From the NCBI RefSeq assembly GCF_001306915.1, contig NZ_LJTC01000008.1, forward strand, positions 248,001 through 312,000: a stretch of 64,000 bases of DNA, given 5' to 3'. Made by a program: the position numbers and the translations under genes. How positions within the stretch are numbered: position 1 is the stretch's first letter; every line of letters begins with the position of its first letter. The DNA is from Pseudoalteromonas lipolytica (GTDB taxonomy: Bacteria > Pseudomonadota > Gammaproteobacteria > Enterobacterales > Alteromonadaceae). Shown piece after piece: positions 27,439 to 36,466 of the stretch. Under the pieces are notes generated by a model, which was not told the DNA's origin, searched no databases, and saw nothing but the letters and a program-made list of their open reading frames with translations.

Positions 27439-28337
27439 AGTTTGCGATTCTTTTCTAGAATAAAATCTATAAGAACTCTCACTTTTCGCGCCTTTTGACT
27501 GTGCTGCTGAAAGTATAAGAAAAGCCCTGAAAAGGGATACCAATGTTCTTCAAGGATTGGAATTAAAGTGCCTTCTTTAAAGTGACTATGTAACATTGGC
27601 TCTACCATTCGCCCTATGCCAAGGCCTTTTTTCGCCGCGTTAATCATCAAATCCGTATCATTCACGACCATCGCAAATGGCATTGTTACTGACGTTGTCT
27701 GCCCTTTATTTAATAAGTTAATGGCTACTAACTTTTTAGATGTTATATATCGGTATTGGATTAATTTATGGTTAGCTAAATCTTCAATAGTTTTAGGGAT
27801 CCCATAGGTTTTAGCATAGCTCGGTGAGCAAAAAAAGCCCTCTTTGGAAGGTGCAGTAAGTGGTTTAGCTACCATGCCAGGCTCAATTTTGTCTCCAAAC
27901 CGAATACCTATATCCATACCATCAGTAATCAAGTTAACAGTTGCATCATTTATTGATATTTCTAATTGGATCTCAGGATAGCGACGACAAAACTCCTCGT
28001 AGTATGGCTCTAATAATAATTGGAATGCAAAACGAGGGGTTGTTAATCTCACTGTCCCTTTTGGTGTTGCACTAAACTCTTTTACACTTTCAAAAGCATC
28101 TGACAATTCGCTTATAGCTGTTTTTGTCTGCTGGCGAAGTTGTTCGCCTGCTTCAGTTAGTTCGATTCGCCGAGTGGTACGATTAAATAATGGTACGTGT
28201 AGCGAGCGTTCAAGAGATTTTAATGCATGACTTACTGAAGGTGCCGTCATTTCTAGTCTTCGGGCTGCGCCACTAATACTGCCTTCCATAGCAATTGCAT
28301 GAAAAATAAGTAATTGAGAGTAGTCGGTACCGTTCAT
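27435..28337 (-). CDS. LysR-family transcriptional regulator
   Basis: 300 aa, standard LysR layout: winged helix at about residues 8-65 (HAIAMEGSISGAARRLEMTAPSVSHALKSL) and a periplasmic-binding-protein-like effector domain from 90 to 295. It resembles the small-molecule/quinone-associated CrgA-like group (RLTTPRFAFQLLLEPYYEEF). It is transcribed divergently from the flavodoxin/SnoaL fusion gene and is its likely regulator. It overlaps the end of the HxlR gene tail to tail. Confidence 0.9.
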   Translation of the reverse strand: MNGTDYSQLLIFHAIAMEGSISGAARRLEMTAPSVSHALKSLERSLHVPLFNRTTRRIELTEAGEQLRQQTKTAISELSDAFESVKEFSATPKGTVRLTTPRFAFQLLLEPYYEEFCRRYPEIQLEISINDATVNLITDGMDIGIRFGDKIEPGMVAKPLTAPSKEGFFCSPSYAKTYGIPKTIEDLANHKLIQYRYITSKKLVAINLLNKGQTTSVTMPFAMVVNDTDLMINAAKKGLGIGRMVEPMLHSHFKEGTLIPILEEHWYPFSGLFLYFQQHSQKARKVRVLIDFILEKNRKL

Positions 28338-28359
28338 TATTGTTAGTTTCTATCTAATA

Positions 28360-28374
28360 ATTATTGTTGATAAT
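28360..28374. promoter_or_regulatory. Candidate LysR-type binding site
   Basis: ATTATTGTTGATAAT contains 5-bp inverted arms and fits the T-N11-A box typical of LysR regulators. It lies between the LysR start and the divergent oxidoreductase gene, 23 nt from the former. The A/T richness makes chance occurrence possible. Confidence 0.35.
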
Positions 28375-28447
28375 ATCATCTAAAACTAATTAATAGTATA
28401 TCTTATGCTTATCGAATTCGTTCCTTATATACCTTGAAGGCAAATTC

Positions 28448-29416
28448 ATGAGTAAAATTTTAGTTATTTCAGGCCACCCAAACCTATCAGAATCAAATGC
28501 GAATACGACTGTCATCGAGACATTGTTATCGCGGCATGATGATGTAGCTATAAGACGGTTAGATTCACTATATGGTGAAAAACAGATCGATATAGTTTCA
28601 GAACATGAAGCACTGTTAAGCGCTAGTGTTGTTGTTTTACAGTTCCCATTTTATTGGTACTCTGTTCCAGCGCTTATGAAACGTTGGATTGATGAAGTGC
28701 TATCTTACAATTTTGCTTATGGGCCTAAAGGTGACAAGTTAGCAAACAAACATCTAATTTTATCAGTTACTGTCGGTGGCCCTGAAGAAGCATATTCACC
28801 TCTTGGCTATAATCATTTCAGTGTGGAAGAGTTTTTGCGTCCACTAGAACAAACTGCTTACCTTGCAAAAATGCAATACCATAGGCCAATCTATAGTCAT
28901 CGAATGGTTTATATAGAGGGGGTGTACAATGAGTTATCGGATGTCCAAAATCGAGCAGTCGAACATGGAGAGCGCTTAGCGGCTAAAATTGCTGATTTAT
29001 TACATTCGCCAGAGAGTATAATTAAGCAATTTGTAAATAAATGGTTCGATAAGTTAGATTCTTTGTCAGAAAAAACCGAAGCATTTTTACCCCATTTATC
29101 AAAGCAACTTGTTTTGTGCTTGCCAGAAGGAGACTTTTTGGGGCACGCGGGCTTTAAACAATGGTACCAATGGGCATTATCAACATTTAAACCTAATTGT
29201 AGGCACATAGTTGAGCAAATAGATATTACTGCTGACGGAGAATATTTTAACCTTTCTTTGAGAGTTAATTTGAGCGCACACACATACATTGATTCTGATT
29301 TTGCTGGGCAAAATGTTGAAGTACAAGTCAAAGAAAATTGGCGTTTAAGAATAATTGATGGGCAACATGTGCTCATTGAGCAGTACTTAGTTTCATCATT
29401 GGGCGATCAATTATGA
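28448..29416 (+). CDS. Fusion of KefF/YrkL-type NAD(P)H oxidoreductase and SnoaL-like domain
   Basis: 322 aa. Residues 1-~185 are a flavodoxin_2-type FMN/FAD quinone reductase: ILVISGHPNLSESNANT, VVLQFPFYWYSVPALMKRWI, HLILSVTVGG. Ordinary family members end near residue 190. Here about 130 more residues follow, from ~195 (SIIKQFVNKWFDKLDSLSEK) to the end. They look like an NTF2/SnoaL-type cone (WRLRIIDGQHVLIEQYLVS). It is divergent from a LysR gene and overlaps the ankyrin gene by 4 nt (ATGA), so those two are coupled. Confidence 0.78.
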   Translation: MSKILVISGHPNLSESNANTTVIETLLSRHDDVAIRRLDSLYGEKQIDIVSEHEALLSASVVVLQFPFYWYSVPALMKRWIDEVLSYNFAYGPKGDKLANKHLILSVTVGGPEEAYSPLGYNHFSVEEFLRPLEQTAYLAKMQYHRPIYSHRMVYIEGVYNELSDVQNRAVEHGERLAAKIADLLHSPESIIKQFVNKWFDKLDSLSEKTEAFLPHLSKQLVLCLPEGDFLGHAGFKQWYQWALSTFKPNCRHIVEQIDITADGEYFNLSLRVNLSAHTYIDSDFAGQNVEVQVKENWRLRIIDGQHVLIEQYLVSSLGDQL

Positions 29417-30477
29417 GAAAGAGATTAATTTCAGCACTACTGTTAGCAAGCCTGACAGGATTTAATGTACAAAGTAAAAGTACACTTTATTCCCCAATTG
29501 TTGAGCATAATATTAAGCAAAATTTATCAGATTTACATAAAGCGGTTATTGCCAATGATATATCTCAAGTAAAATTACTGATCGCGCAAGGAGCCGATGT
29601 TAACCAGCTTGATAAGTTAATGGGGATTGCCCCTTTACACATAGCAGTACAAGGCCGGAATCTAGCGATGGTAAAATTATTAGTAGAGAATGGAGCTTAT
29701 GTTAATTTACAGTCTGTTAGGCTTGGCGGAACTCCTTTGTTACTAGCTGTGTGGCATCGCAATGTTGATGCAGTAGCGTATTTACTCAGTCTAGATGATA
29801 TTGATACTACAGTCTTATCAGCTGCGGGAGCTACAGCCTTACAGTTTAATCGCTCAGGAGGAAAAACAAATGATGCCTCACTTAATGAGGATGTATCAAG
29901 GATAAATCAGTTGTTTACTGAACATCACGCACGCACTCAAGCTAAAGCAATTGAGAAAGCAGCAATTTATTTGGTAGTTGCAGATAGTTCAATATCGCAA
30001 GCACGAAAGGTTGAGAAAATAAAAGACTTAATTTCAAAAGGCTATGATGTTAACGCTTTAGCACCTGTGCTTAAAAACGGTAGTGACTTTCACAGTGCCC
30101 TATTATTAGCTGCTATGCAGGGACAGTTAGCTGTCGCTAAAATACTACTTGAGAACGGTGCGGATCAAACTCTAACTGGGGCCTATATGGCCGCGATTGC
30201 TTTGCACAAGGCTGCTTATTTTGGTCGGGCTGATATGCTAACTCTTTTAAGTCAATACCCTGGATTTAAAAGTGTCCTAAATGCTCAAGGTCCTAATAAT
30301 GGTTATACGCCTTTACATGATGCTGTATGGCATGGACATTTTGAGGCCGTGAAGGTATTGGTAGAAGCTAAAGCAAGGCTTGATTTAACAGGTTATGATG
30401 GTAATACACCTGAGCAGCTCGCTATTCAAAATGGTTATACTGAAATAGCGCATTTCTTAAAAATGGCATCAAATTAG
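29413..30477 (+). CDS. Exported ankyrin-repeat protein
   Basis: 354 aa. A signal peptide (about residues 1-21, MRKRLISALLLASLTGF) points to the periplasm. At least six ankyrin repeats follow in two blocks, for example MGIAPLHIAVQGRNLAMVKL, HSALLLAAMQGQLAVAKILL and NGYTPLHDAVWHGHFEAVKV. The blocks are separated by a non-repeat helix at about 165-200. It overlaps the preceding oxidoreductase gene by 4 nt. Ankyrin proteins mediate protein contacts; in some bacteria (AnkB near catalase) they support oxidant defence, which would suit this neighbourhood. Confidence 0.85.
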   Translation: MRKRLISALLLASLTGFNVQSKSTLYSPIVEHNIKQNLSDLHKAVIANDISQVKLLIAQGADVNQLDKLMGIAPLHIAVQGRNLAMVKLLVENGAYVNLQSVRLGGTPLLLAVWHRNVDAVAYLLSLDDIDTTVLSAAGATALQFNRSGGKTNDASLNEDVSRINQLFTEHHARTQAKAIEKAAIYLVVADSSISQARKVEKIKDLISKGYDVNALAPVLKNGSDFHSALLLAAMQGQLAVAKILLENGADQTLTGAYMAAIALHKAAYFGRADMLTLLSQYPGFKSVLNAQGPNNGYTPLHDAVWHGHFEAVKVLVEAKARLDLTGYDGNTPEQLAIQNGYTEIAHFLKMASN

Positions 30478-30529
30478 TTTTGATAGCCTCTGCGAGAAAG
30501 AGCGTTTAAAGGGAAGTATACCTAAAGCT

Positions 30530-30556
30530 ATACGCTAGCAGAATTTGCTAGCGTAT
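30530..30556. terminator. Hairpin between convergent ankyrin and desaturase genes
   Basis: ATACGCTAGCA and TGCTAGCGTAT form a perfect 11-bp stem with a GAATT loop, between the two stop codons. The T-tract is short, so efficiency is uncertain. Confidence 0.65.
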
Positions 30557-30561
30557 TTCAA

Positions 30562-31623
30562 TTAAGGAAAAGAGTAGCGCACAATTCGTTTTACGACAGA
30601 AAAGTACTGGCGAAAGAAGCCGCCGGTATTGTAGTGGATGCCGTGCTCTTTAAAGATAGCTTGCACCTTAGGGGCAATTTCGCGGTAGCGTTTTGCGGGT
30701 AAATCTGGGAATAAGTGATGTTCTATTTGATAGCTCAAGTGCCCAGTCATTACATGAAACAGGTTACCCCCTTTGATATTTGATGAGCCTAACGCTTGGC
30801 GGTAATACCACTGGCCTTGTGATTCATTTTCGCAGTCTTGTTGGTTAAATGTTTCTACTTCACCGGTAAAGTGCCCACAAAAGATAATGGTTGAGGTCCA
30901 TAGGTTACGTAATAAATTAGCGGCAAGGTTGCCTGTTAAAACCCACAAAAATAAAGGCCCAGCAAGCATCGGAAAGAGCAGGTAGTCTTTCACTAGCTGG
31001 CGTGCACCCTTACTAAAAAAGCGCTTTTTCAGTTCGCTGTGCGATACTTTGTAATCACGGTCATCTTTTTTCTTGCCAAAAAATACGCGCTCGGCTGCCA
31101 TTTCATGGTACGACACACCCCATTGGAACAGCACACTGAGTAATAGGTAAGTGACAAATTGCCACAGGTTTTTTATCCGCCAACGAAAGTCATTCGATAA
31201 GCGCAGTAATCCATAACCGAAGTCGCGATCTTTACCAATAATATTGGTATAGGTGTGGTGCTCGTAGTTGTGAACGCGGTTCCAGCTAGCCCCATCGCAC
31301 GCTATATCCCACTCGTAAGACCTTGAATTTATGTATTTATCATTCATCCAATCGTATTGGCCATGCATCACATTGTGGCCAATTTCCATGTTATCGAGGA
31401 TTTTTGCAGTGGCTAAACTAAGCACACCCACGAGCCATAAAACAGGCTGAATAAAGCCTAGCATTAATAGAATTCGGCCACTCCATTCAAACACTCGCTG
31501 GCAAACAATAACGCGGCGAATGTATTTCGCGTCTTGCTCACCGAGTTTTGATTTTACATCTGCTTTAACGCTATCGAGTTGAGCTGCTAATTTTTCATAA
31601 TTGACTGTTTTTGTTGTGTTCAT
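30562..31623 (-). CDS. Membrane fatty acid desaturase (DesB/DesA3-like)
   Basis: 353 aa, di-iron membrane desaturase that puts a double bond into acyl chains. All three histidine boxes are present: H83/H87 (GHNVMHGQY), H118/H122/H123 (HNYEHHTY) and QIEHH with H302/H303. Two long hydrophobic stretches flank boxes 2 and 3. The start codon overlaps the reductase stop by 4 nt, so electron donor and desaturase are coupled, as in the Pseudomonas desCB pair. Two FabR/DesT-like operators precede the operon. Confidence 0.92.
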   Translation of the reverse strand: MNTTKTVNYEKLAAQLDSVKADVKSKLGEQDAKYIRRVIVCQRVFEWSGRILLMLGFIQPVLWLVGVLSLATAKILDNMEIGHNVMHGQYDWMNDKYINSRSYEWDIACDGASWNRVHNYEHHTYTNIIGKDRDFGYGLLRLSNDFRWRIKNLWQFVTYLLLSVLFQWGVSYHEMAAERVFFGKKKDDRDYKVSHSELKKRFFSKGARQLVKDYLLFPMLAGPLFLWVLTGNLAANLLRNLWTSTIIFCGHFTGEVETFNQQDCENESQGQWYYRQALGSSNIKGGNLFHVMTGHLSYQIEHHLFPDLPAKRYREIAPKVQAIFKEHGIHYNTGGFFRQYFSVVKRIVRYSFP

Positions 31624-32663
31624 GCTGATAACTCCACGTCACTGACTGGTTGCGATATACAAAGTTGAATTAACTGCTCTGAGCTATCAGAGAGCTCACC
31701 GGTACGAATATCACGCACGATGCCTTGCTTTTTGACGCATTGGCATTGATGGCAAATTCCCATACCACAGCCAACTGTCACAGGTTGCTTATTCGCTTGT
31801 AAGTGGGTCAGTAAGGTTTGTTGGTTATCAATCGTGAATGTTTTGCCCTGATGAGTGAGTGTTAATTCGTGCTTATCAGAGGTTACTACAGCAGCAGGGA
31901 CTGCACTGAAATGCTCACTGTCGATTGGCGTATTTAATTGCTTGGCTAAAGCGGCTGCTTGCTTATACAAAGCAGCTGGGCCGCACACTAACCAGTGTTT
32001 ATGCGCGTTTGTTGTCAGCCATGTCGTCGCATCGCCGTCTTTGCTGCGCTCAAGTAAGTGATAATCAAAATTTCTCAGTGATTGCTTTAGTTGCTCAAGT
32101 TCATCTTTAAGCCAGTGGCTGTTTGGCTTTGCATAATAAAGCAGGGTTATAGTTTGTTTGCTATCAGCAGGTATTGATTTAAGCATGGCTATAAATGGTG
32201 TAATGCCTGAGCCACCGGCAAGCATGATTAAAGAGCGCGCGGTATTTGGCATAACAAACTGGCCTTTAGGCTCAGAAATATTAAGCCATTGCCCTGTTCT
32301 CAAGTTTGTAAGCTTAGACGTAAATGCGCCGATTTCTTGGCTGCGGATCAATAAACGAATTTGTCGCTGCTGCCTTGCTAATTGTGGTTCGCTTGCGATG
32401 GTAAACACGCGCGTAAGCAATCGTCCATTTGTTTGAATTGTTAACGCAATGTGCTGGCCTGCTTGATGAACTGGCCATGCTTTTTCTGGCTCAATAATCA
32501 GCTCAATGCTTTGTTCAGCAAACACCTGTACATGTTTTACTTGTGCACGGAAGTAGCCTTCGCGCCAGCCTGGTTTAAAGCACTGAACCACCGGCTCCCA
32601 ATACCCATTCCATGACTGATGATGCAATAAATGTTTTGATAATGAATTTAATAACGCTCTCAT
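31620..32663 (-). CDS. Ferredoxin reductase-type electron donor for the desaturase (DesC-like)
   Basis: 347 aa in three modules: FAD-binding barrel (about residues 40-140; RVFTIASEPQ), NAD(P)-binding domain (about 145-250; LIMLAGGSGITPFIAML) and a C-terminal [2Fe-2S] ferredoxin domain with the cysteine cluster CGMGICHQC and a last Cys in QLCISQPV. The modules pass electrons from NAD(P)H to the di-iron desaturase encoded next, with which it overlaps by 4 nt. It is the first gene of the unit. Confidence 0.92.
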   Translation of the reverse strand: MRALLNSLSKHLLHHQSWNGYWEPVVQCFKPGWREGYFRAQVKHVQVFAEQSIELIIEPEKAWPVHQAGQHIALTIQTNGRLLTRVFTIASEPQLARQQRQIRLLIRSQEIGAFTSKLTNLRTGQWLNISEPKGQFVMPNTARSLIMLAGGSGITPFIAMLKSIPADSKQTITLLYYAKPNSHWLKDELEQLKQSLRNFDYHLLERSKDGDATTWLTTNAHKHWLVCGPAALYKQAAALAKQLNTPIDSEHFSAVPAAVVTSDKHELTLTHQGKTFTIDNQQTLLTHLQANKQPVTVGCGMGICHQCQCVKKQGIVRDIRTGELSDSSEQLIQLCISQPVSDVELSA

Positions 32664-32674
32664 TTTTCGCCTTT

Positions 32675-32692
32675 AGCTTACAGGTGTACGCC
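32675..32692 (-). promoter_or_regulatory. FabR/DesT-like operator 1 of the desaturase operon
   Basis: AGCTTACAGGTGTACGCC is an imperfect 18-bp palindrome of the form AGCnnACAnnTGTnnGCT, which I recall as the pattern of E. coli FabR and Pseudomonas DesT operators. It lies 12 nt upstream of the reductase start codon. Confidence 0.55.
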
Positions 32693-32697
32693 CACTT

Positions 32698-32715
32698 AGC
32701 GCACAAGTGTAAGCT
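32698..32715 (-). promoter_or_regulatory. FabR/DesT-like operator 2 of the desaturase operon
   Basis: AGCGCACAAGTGTAAGCT has the same palindromic pattern and follows operator 1 after 5 bp, 23 bp centre to centre. Two copies side by side make a chance match unlikely. No TetR-type regulator gene lies nearby, so the regulator would be encoded elsewhere. Confidence 0.55.
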
Positions 32716-32986
32716 GAAATGTGATAATTGCAAGTCTAATTTGAGTAATTATTCTAAAAAGCAGTTGACCAAGGTTTTTAAAAGCGGCATCGAAGCAAGA
32801 CTATTTAGAGTAAGGCCAAGCAAAGCGCTCTTTTAGCTAGTTAAAAGGAATTGGCTTTGGCTTAGAAAGTTAAAGCAGTTAATGAAAATGGATTTAATTT
32901 TAATTTTTCTAATGAAAAAGTGTTGCCGCTTTTTTGATTTTCGAACTATGTTTAATCAGGTACAAATACGTAGTAGAGGGAAAAAG
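32716..32986. other. Intergenic region, divergent promoters
   Basis: It separates the desaturase operon from the signalling operon and must contain promoters for both. An open frame from 32882 continues into the response regulator but has no ribosome site. I see no other gene or repeat. Confidence 0.4.
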
Positions 32987-35101
32987 ATGGTCAATAATTG
33001 CACTATTCTTATCATTGATGATGAAGAGATTAACACTTTACAACTTGAACACGCACTAGAAGATGTTGGTAACATAATCACCTTAAACGACAGTACCCAA
33101 GCACTGGAGTTAATCCATAAAGCAAAACCTGATGTTTTGTTACTTGATTTAGAAATGCCAAAAATTAGTGGCTTTGATATTTTACAAGAACTTCAATTCA
33201 ACCCAGTGTTTGAACAGCTACGAATTATTGTTATTACTTCACATGGTGATCCACAAATTGAAGAATCAGCATTGTCTTTAGGCGCAATCGATTTTATTTC
33301 TAAACCTCTGAACTTAAAGTTATGTCGATTGCGAATAGAAAATCACGTTAAAGTTAAAGCGCAAGAGAATATTTTACAAAATACCCAAGCTGCTTTATTT
33401 GCTGAAAAAGAGCATTTGCGTATCACAATTGATTCGATAGCAGACGGCGTTATTTCAACGGATCAACATGCCCAAATTACTTATATGAACCCTGTAGCGC
33501 AAAGGCTTACGGGCTGGTCTCAAACTGCTGCAAAGGGTCGTCATATTGAAGAGGTGATGAAATTAGCTGACTCCACAACAAAAACACCTTCAATAAATCC
33601 ACTTACTGTTGCTCTAAAGGAAAACCGCCCTGTGGCGATGGCAATAAACACGCAACTAACGAGTAAACAAGGGGTTGAACACCGAGTTGAAGATAGCGCA
33701 GCACCAATTTTAAATGAAAAAAAACAACAATGCGGTGCTGTTATGGTTTTTCAAGATGTTAGTGAAACGCTCGCTATGTCGGTTCAAATGACGTACTTGT
33801 CACATCATGATCAACTAACCTCACTACCAAACCGCGTATTACTGCATGATAGATTAACTCAAGGTATTGCCAGAGCCTCTTTTAATGACACTAAGCTAAG
33901 TTTATTGCTGCTCGATTTGGACAAATTTAAGTTTATAAATGATGCGTTAGGCCATCATATTGGAGACGAAATTATTGCTCATATTGGCCACTCTTTAGAT
34001 TGCTTTGCTTGTAACGATATTACAGTTGCACGTGTCGGGGGGGATGAATTTGCGCTTGTTGTCCCTCATGAGTCACATTCTTTGAGTCTAGAGCCTTTGA
34101 TAAATCAAGTGCTTAATGTAATTAGTAAGCCATTTCGCTCTGGTGGCGAACAACATATTCTTTCTGCAAGCTTAGGCATAAGTGTTTACCCTGATGATGC
34201 TAATTGTGTTGAAGAAATGCTTCGCCATGCAGACTCCGCTATGTATAAGGCAAAGAACGAAGCGGCAAATAGTTATTGCTATTTCAGCACAGACTTACAG
34301 GTTGAAATGAATAAACGCCTTGATGTAGGTAATAAGTTAAGAAAAGCCCTCGAAAATAACGCCCTTGATGTGCACTATCAACCTAAATACGATTTACGTA
34401 GTGGCGAAATGGTTGGCGTAGAAAGTTTAGTTCGTTTAAGTGATGATGAGGGCGGATTTATATCACCACTGAATTTTATTGAGTATGCTGAAGAAACGGG
34501 CTTAATTTTTAGGTTAGGCGAGCAAGTTTTAGAAAAAAGCTGTATTAGTGCAAAACGCTGGTTAGATGCAGGTGTGCCGACAAAAGTGGCCGTAAATATT
34601 TCCGCTAAACAGTTTACCGACTCAAAACTTGTAGACACAGTCGCGATGATTTTAGAGAAAACTCAGCTACCGAGTAAATATTTAGAGTTAGAAGTGACAG
34701 AGTCAGCGCTAATTGAAAACTATGAGTATGCGGTCAACCAACTTAAATTAATTGCCAAAATGAAAGTGAGTATTGCCCTTGATGATTTTGGTACAGGGTA
34801 TTCTAGCTTGTCGTATCTAAGGCTGTTTCCTTTAAATGTATTGAAAATAGATCAGTCCTTTGTACGTGATATGCTAACTGATTCGCAAGCGCTTGATATT
34901 GTTTCAACGATTATTGAACTTGCGCACTCTCTTCATCTTCAAATTGTTGCTGAAGGAATAGAAACGGCTGAGCAAAAAAACAAACTAGATGAGCTGGGCT
35001 GTGCCACAGGGCAAGGCTACTTGCTTGGTAAGCCAATGAATTATGAAAGCCTAACGCAATTGCTTTTACCTTCGTTGCACAATAACGACCAGTATGTTTG
35101 A
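32987..35101 (+). CDS. Response regulator with PAS, GGDEF and EAL domains (c-di-GMP turnover)
   Basis: 704 aa from ATG 32987, chosen because AGAGGG lies 6 nt upstream and the REC domain begins directly after it. Domain order: REC (1-~125; phosphoacceptor D54 in LLLDLEMP), PAS (~145-265), GGDEF (~275-435; intact RVGGDEFALV) and EAL (~450-690; VESLVR, DDFGTGYSSLSYL). Both the cyclase and phosphodiesterase motifs look intact, so it could make or break c-di-GMP. It is likely the output partner of the two hybrid kinases encoded just downstream. Confidence 0.9.
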   Translation: MVNNCTILIIDDEEINTLQLEHALEDVGNIITLNDSTQALELIHKAKPDVLLLDLEMPKISGFDILQELQFNPVFEQLRIIVITSHGDPQIEESALSLGAIDFISKPLNLKLCRLRIENHVKVKAQENILQNTQAALFAEKEHLRITIDSIADGVISTDQHAQITYMNPVAQRLTGWSQTAAKGRHIEEVMKLADSTTKTPSINPLTVALKENRPVAMAINTQLTSKQGVEHRVEDSAAPILNEKKQQCGAVMVFQDVSETLAMSVQMTYLSHHDQLTSLPNRVLLHDRLTQGIARASFNDTKLSLLLLDLDKFKFINDALGHHIGDEIIAHIGHSLDCFACNDITVARVGGDEFALVVPHESHSLSLEPLINQVLNVISKPFRSGGEQHILSASLGISVYPDDANCVEEMLRHADSAMYKAKNEAANSYCYFSTDLQVEMNKRLDVGNKLRKALENNALDVHYQPKYDLRSGEMVGVESLVRLSDDEGGFISPLNFIEYAEETGLIFRLGEQVLEKSCISAKRWLDAGVPTKVAVNISAKQFTDSKLVDTVAMILEKTQLPSKYLELEVTESALIENYEYAVNQLKLIAKMKVSIALDDFGTGYSSLSYLRLFPLNVLKIDQSFVRDMLTDSQALDIVSTIIELAHSLHLQIVAEGIETAEQKNKLDELGCATGQGYLLGKPMNYESLTQLLLPSLHNNDQYV

Positions 35102-35188
35102 GCTTAAGTTTATCTTTTGTATGTCTTTTGAATCAATTTTTGAAATTTATTCTACACTTTAAAAACTATAAATTCGTTGGAACTTCAA

Positions 35189-36457
35189 ATGACTAACTCA
35201 GTTGATCGTCGGCGTTTTCTTAAAGGTTTAGGAGCTGGCGCGGCCGTCTCTACTCTTGCATTTAAAGCACCTTATGTTTTTGCTAAAAATAAAGTCACAT
35301 TAAGGGTGCTTGGCACACATGTTACATTGCAAGAAGAACTCAGAAGCAGGGCAATGCGTGAATTAGGCATTAACCTAGAGTTTACGCCAATGGGAAGCGC
35401 CGCCGTTTTACAAAAAGCAGCAGCAAATCCAAGTTCATTTGATTTGTACGAACAATGGTCAGACTCAATTAATATTTTATGGCAAGCGGGGGCAATTCAA
35501 CCTATCGATATAGATAGGCTTGTTTATTGGGATGAAATAAACCCATTAACAAAAACCGGAAAAATAGTCCCTGAAGCTAAGCTTGGCGCGGGCGACTCTC
35601 CTAATAAACTGCTTTATGTTCAAGACGACGGTACGCTATCGCAAACTCCGAGCAAAGCAATTAGCTTTATGCCTTATGTTCATAATGTTGACTCATTCGG
35701 ATACAACACCCAAGTGATAGAGCAAGGGATCCCTTACCAAACTGAATCATGGGCTTGGTTACTTGATGAAAAACACAAAGGAAAAGTTGCGCTAGTAAAC
35801 GCCCCTACAATAGGTATCTTTGATGCGGCCCTTGCTGCGCAGGGTCAGGGACTAATGACTTTTAATGACATGGGCGATATGAGTATTGCCGAAATTGATC
35901 AACTTTTTGCTATTTTATTAGAAAAAAAACGACAAGGGCATTTTTCTGGCTTTTGGACATCGGTTCCACAATCGGTGGACTTTATGAAAACAAAACGAGT
36001 AAACATCCAAAGTATGTTCTCGCCAGGGGTGAGTGCGTGTCGTGGAGCAGGCATTCCCGTGGTTTATGCATCTCCAAAAGAGGGCTACCGAGCTTGGCAT
36101 GGTGTTATGTGCTTATCAGCCAATACACAAGGGCATGTAAAAGATGCAGCATACGATTATATGAATTGGTGGTTATCTGGTTATCCAGGAGCTTTTATCG
36201 CAAGGCAAGGGTACTACATTTCAAACCCAGAGCGAAGCCAGCCCTTAATGTCAAAGCCGGAGTGGAGTTATTGGTATGAGGGTAAAGAAGCCGTTGTAGA
36301 TTTACGCGGTACCGATGAAAAGGTATCTGTAAAAGCGGGTCAAAAGCGTGATGGTGGTAGCTATATTCAGCGATTTTCAAATATCGCAGTATGGAATACT
36401 GTGATGCCTAATTACGATTACAGCTTAGATAAATGGTTTGAATTGTTAAATTCATAA
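35189..36457 (+). CDS. Tat-exported PotD-like periplasmic binding protein (orphan, sensory)
   Basis: 422 aa from ATG 35189. The N-terminus has a twin-arginine signal (DRRRFLKGLGAGAAV). The rest is a family 1/PotD-type binding protein: TLRVLGTHVTLQEELRSRAM, PYVHNVDSFGYNTQVIEQG, TESWAWLLDEKHKGKVAL. No permease or ATPase gene lies nearby. The gene is followed after 9 nt by a hybrid histidine kinase, so it more likely serves as a ligand sensor subunit, as NspS does for MbaA in Vibrio. The ligand (polyamine or other) is not known. Confidence 0.85.
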   Translation: MTNSVDRRRFLKGLGAGAAVSTLAFKAPYVFAKNKVTLRVLGTHVTLQEELRSRAMRELGINLEFTPMGSAAVLQKAAANPSSFDLYEQWSDSINILWQAGAIQPIDIDRLVYWDEINPLTKTGKIVPEAKLGAGDSPNKLLYVQDDGTLSQTPSKAISFMPYVHNVDSFGYNTQVIEQGIPYQTESWAWLLDEKHKGKVALVNAPTIGIFDAALAAQGQGLMTFNDMGDMSIAEIDQLFAILLEKKRQGHFSGFWTSVPQSVDFMKTKRVNIQSMFSPGVSACRGAGIPVVYASPKEGYRAWHGVMCLSANTQGHVKDAAYDYMNWWLSGYPGAFIARQGYYISNPERSQPLMSKPEWSYWYEGKEAVVDLRGTDEKVSVKAGQKRDGGSYIQRFSNIAVWNTVMPNYDYSLDKWFELLNS

Positions 36458-36466
36458 GGGCTTAGA

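Noticed and set aside
32882..32986. Longer N-terminus (35 aa) for the response regulator
   Set aside because: No ribosome site and the extra residues do not belong to a REC domain; ATG 32987 has AGAGGG at the right distance.
35189..36457. Binding protein as part of a polyamine ABC transporter
   Set aside because: No permease or ATPase gene is nearby and the next two genes are kinases, so a sensory role fits better.
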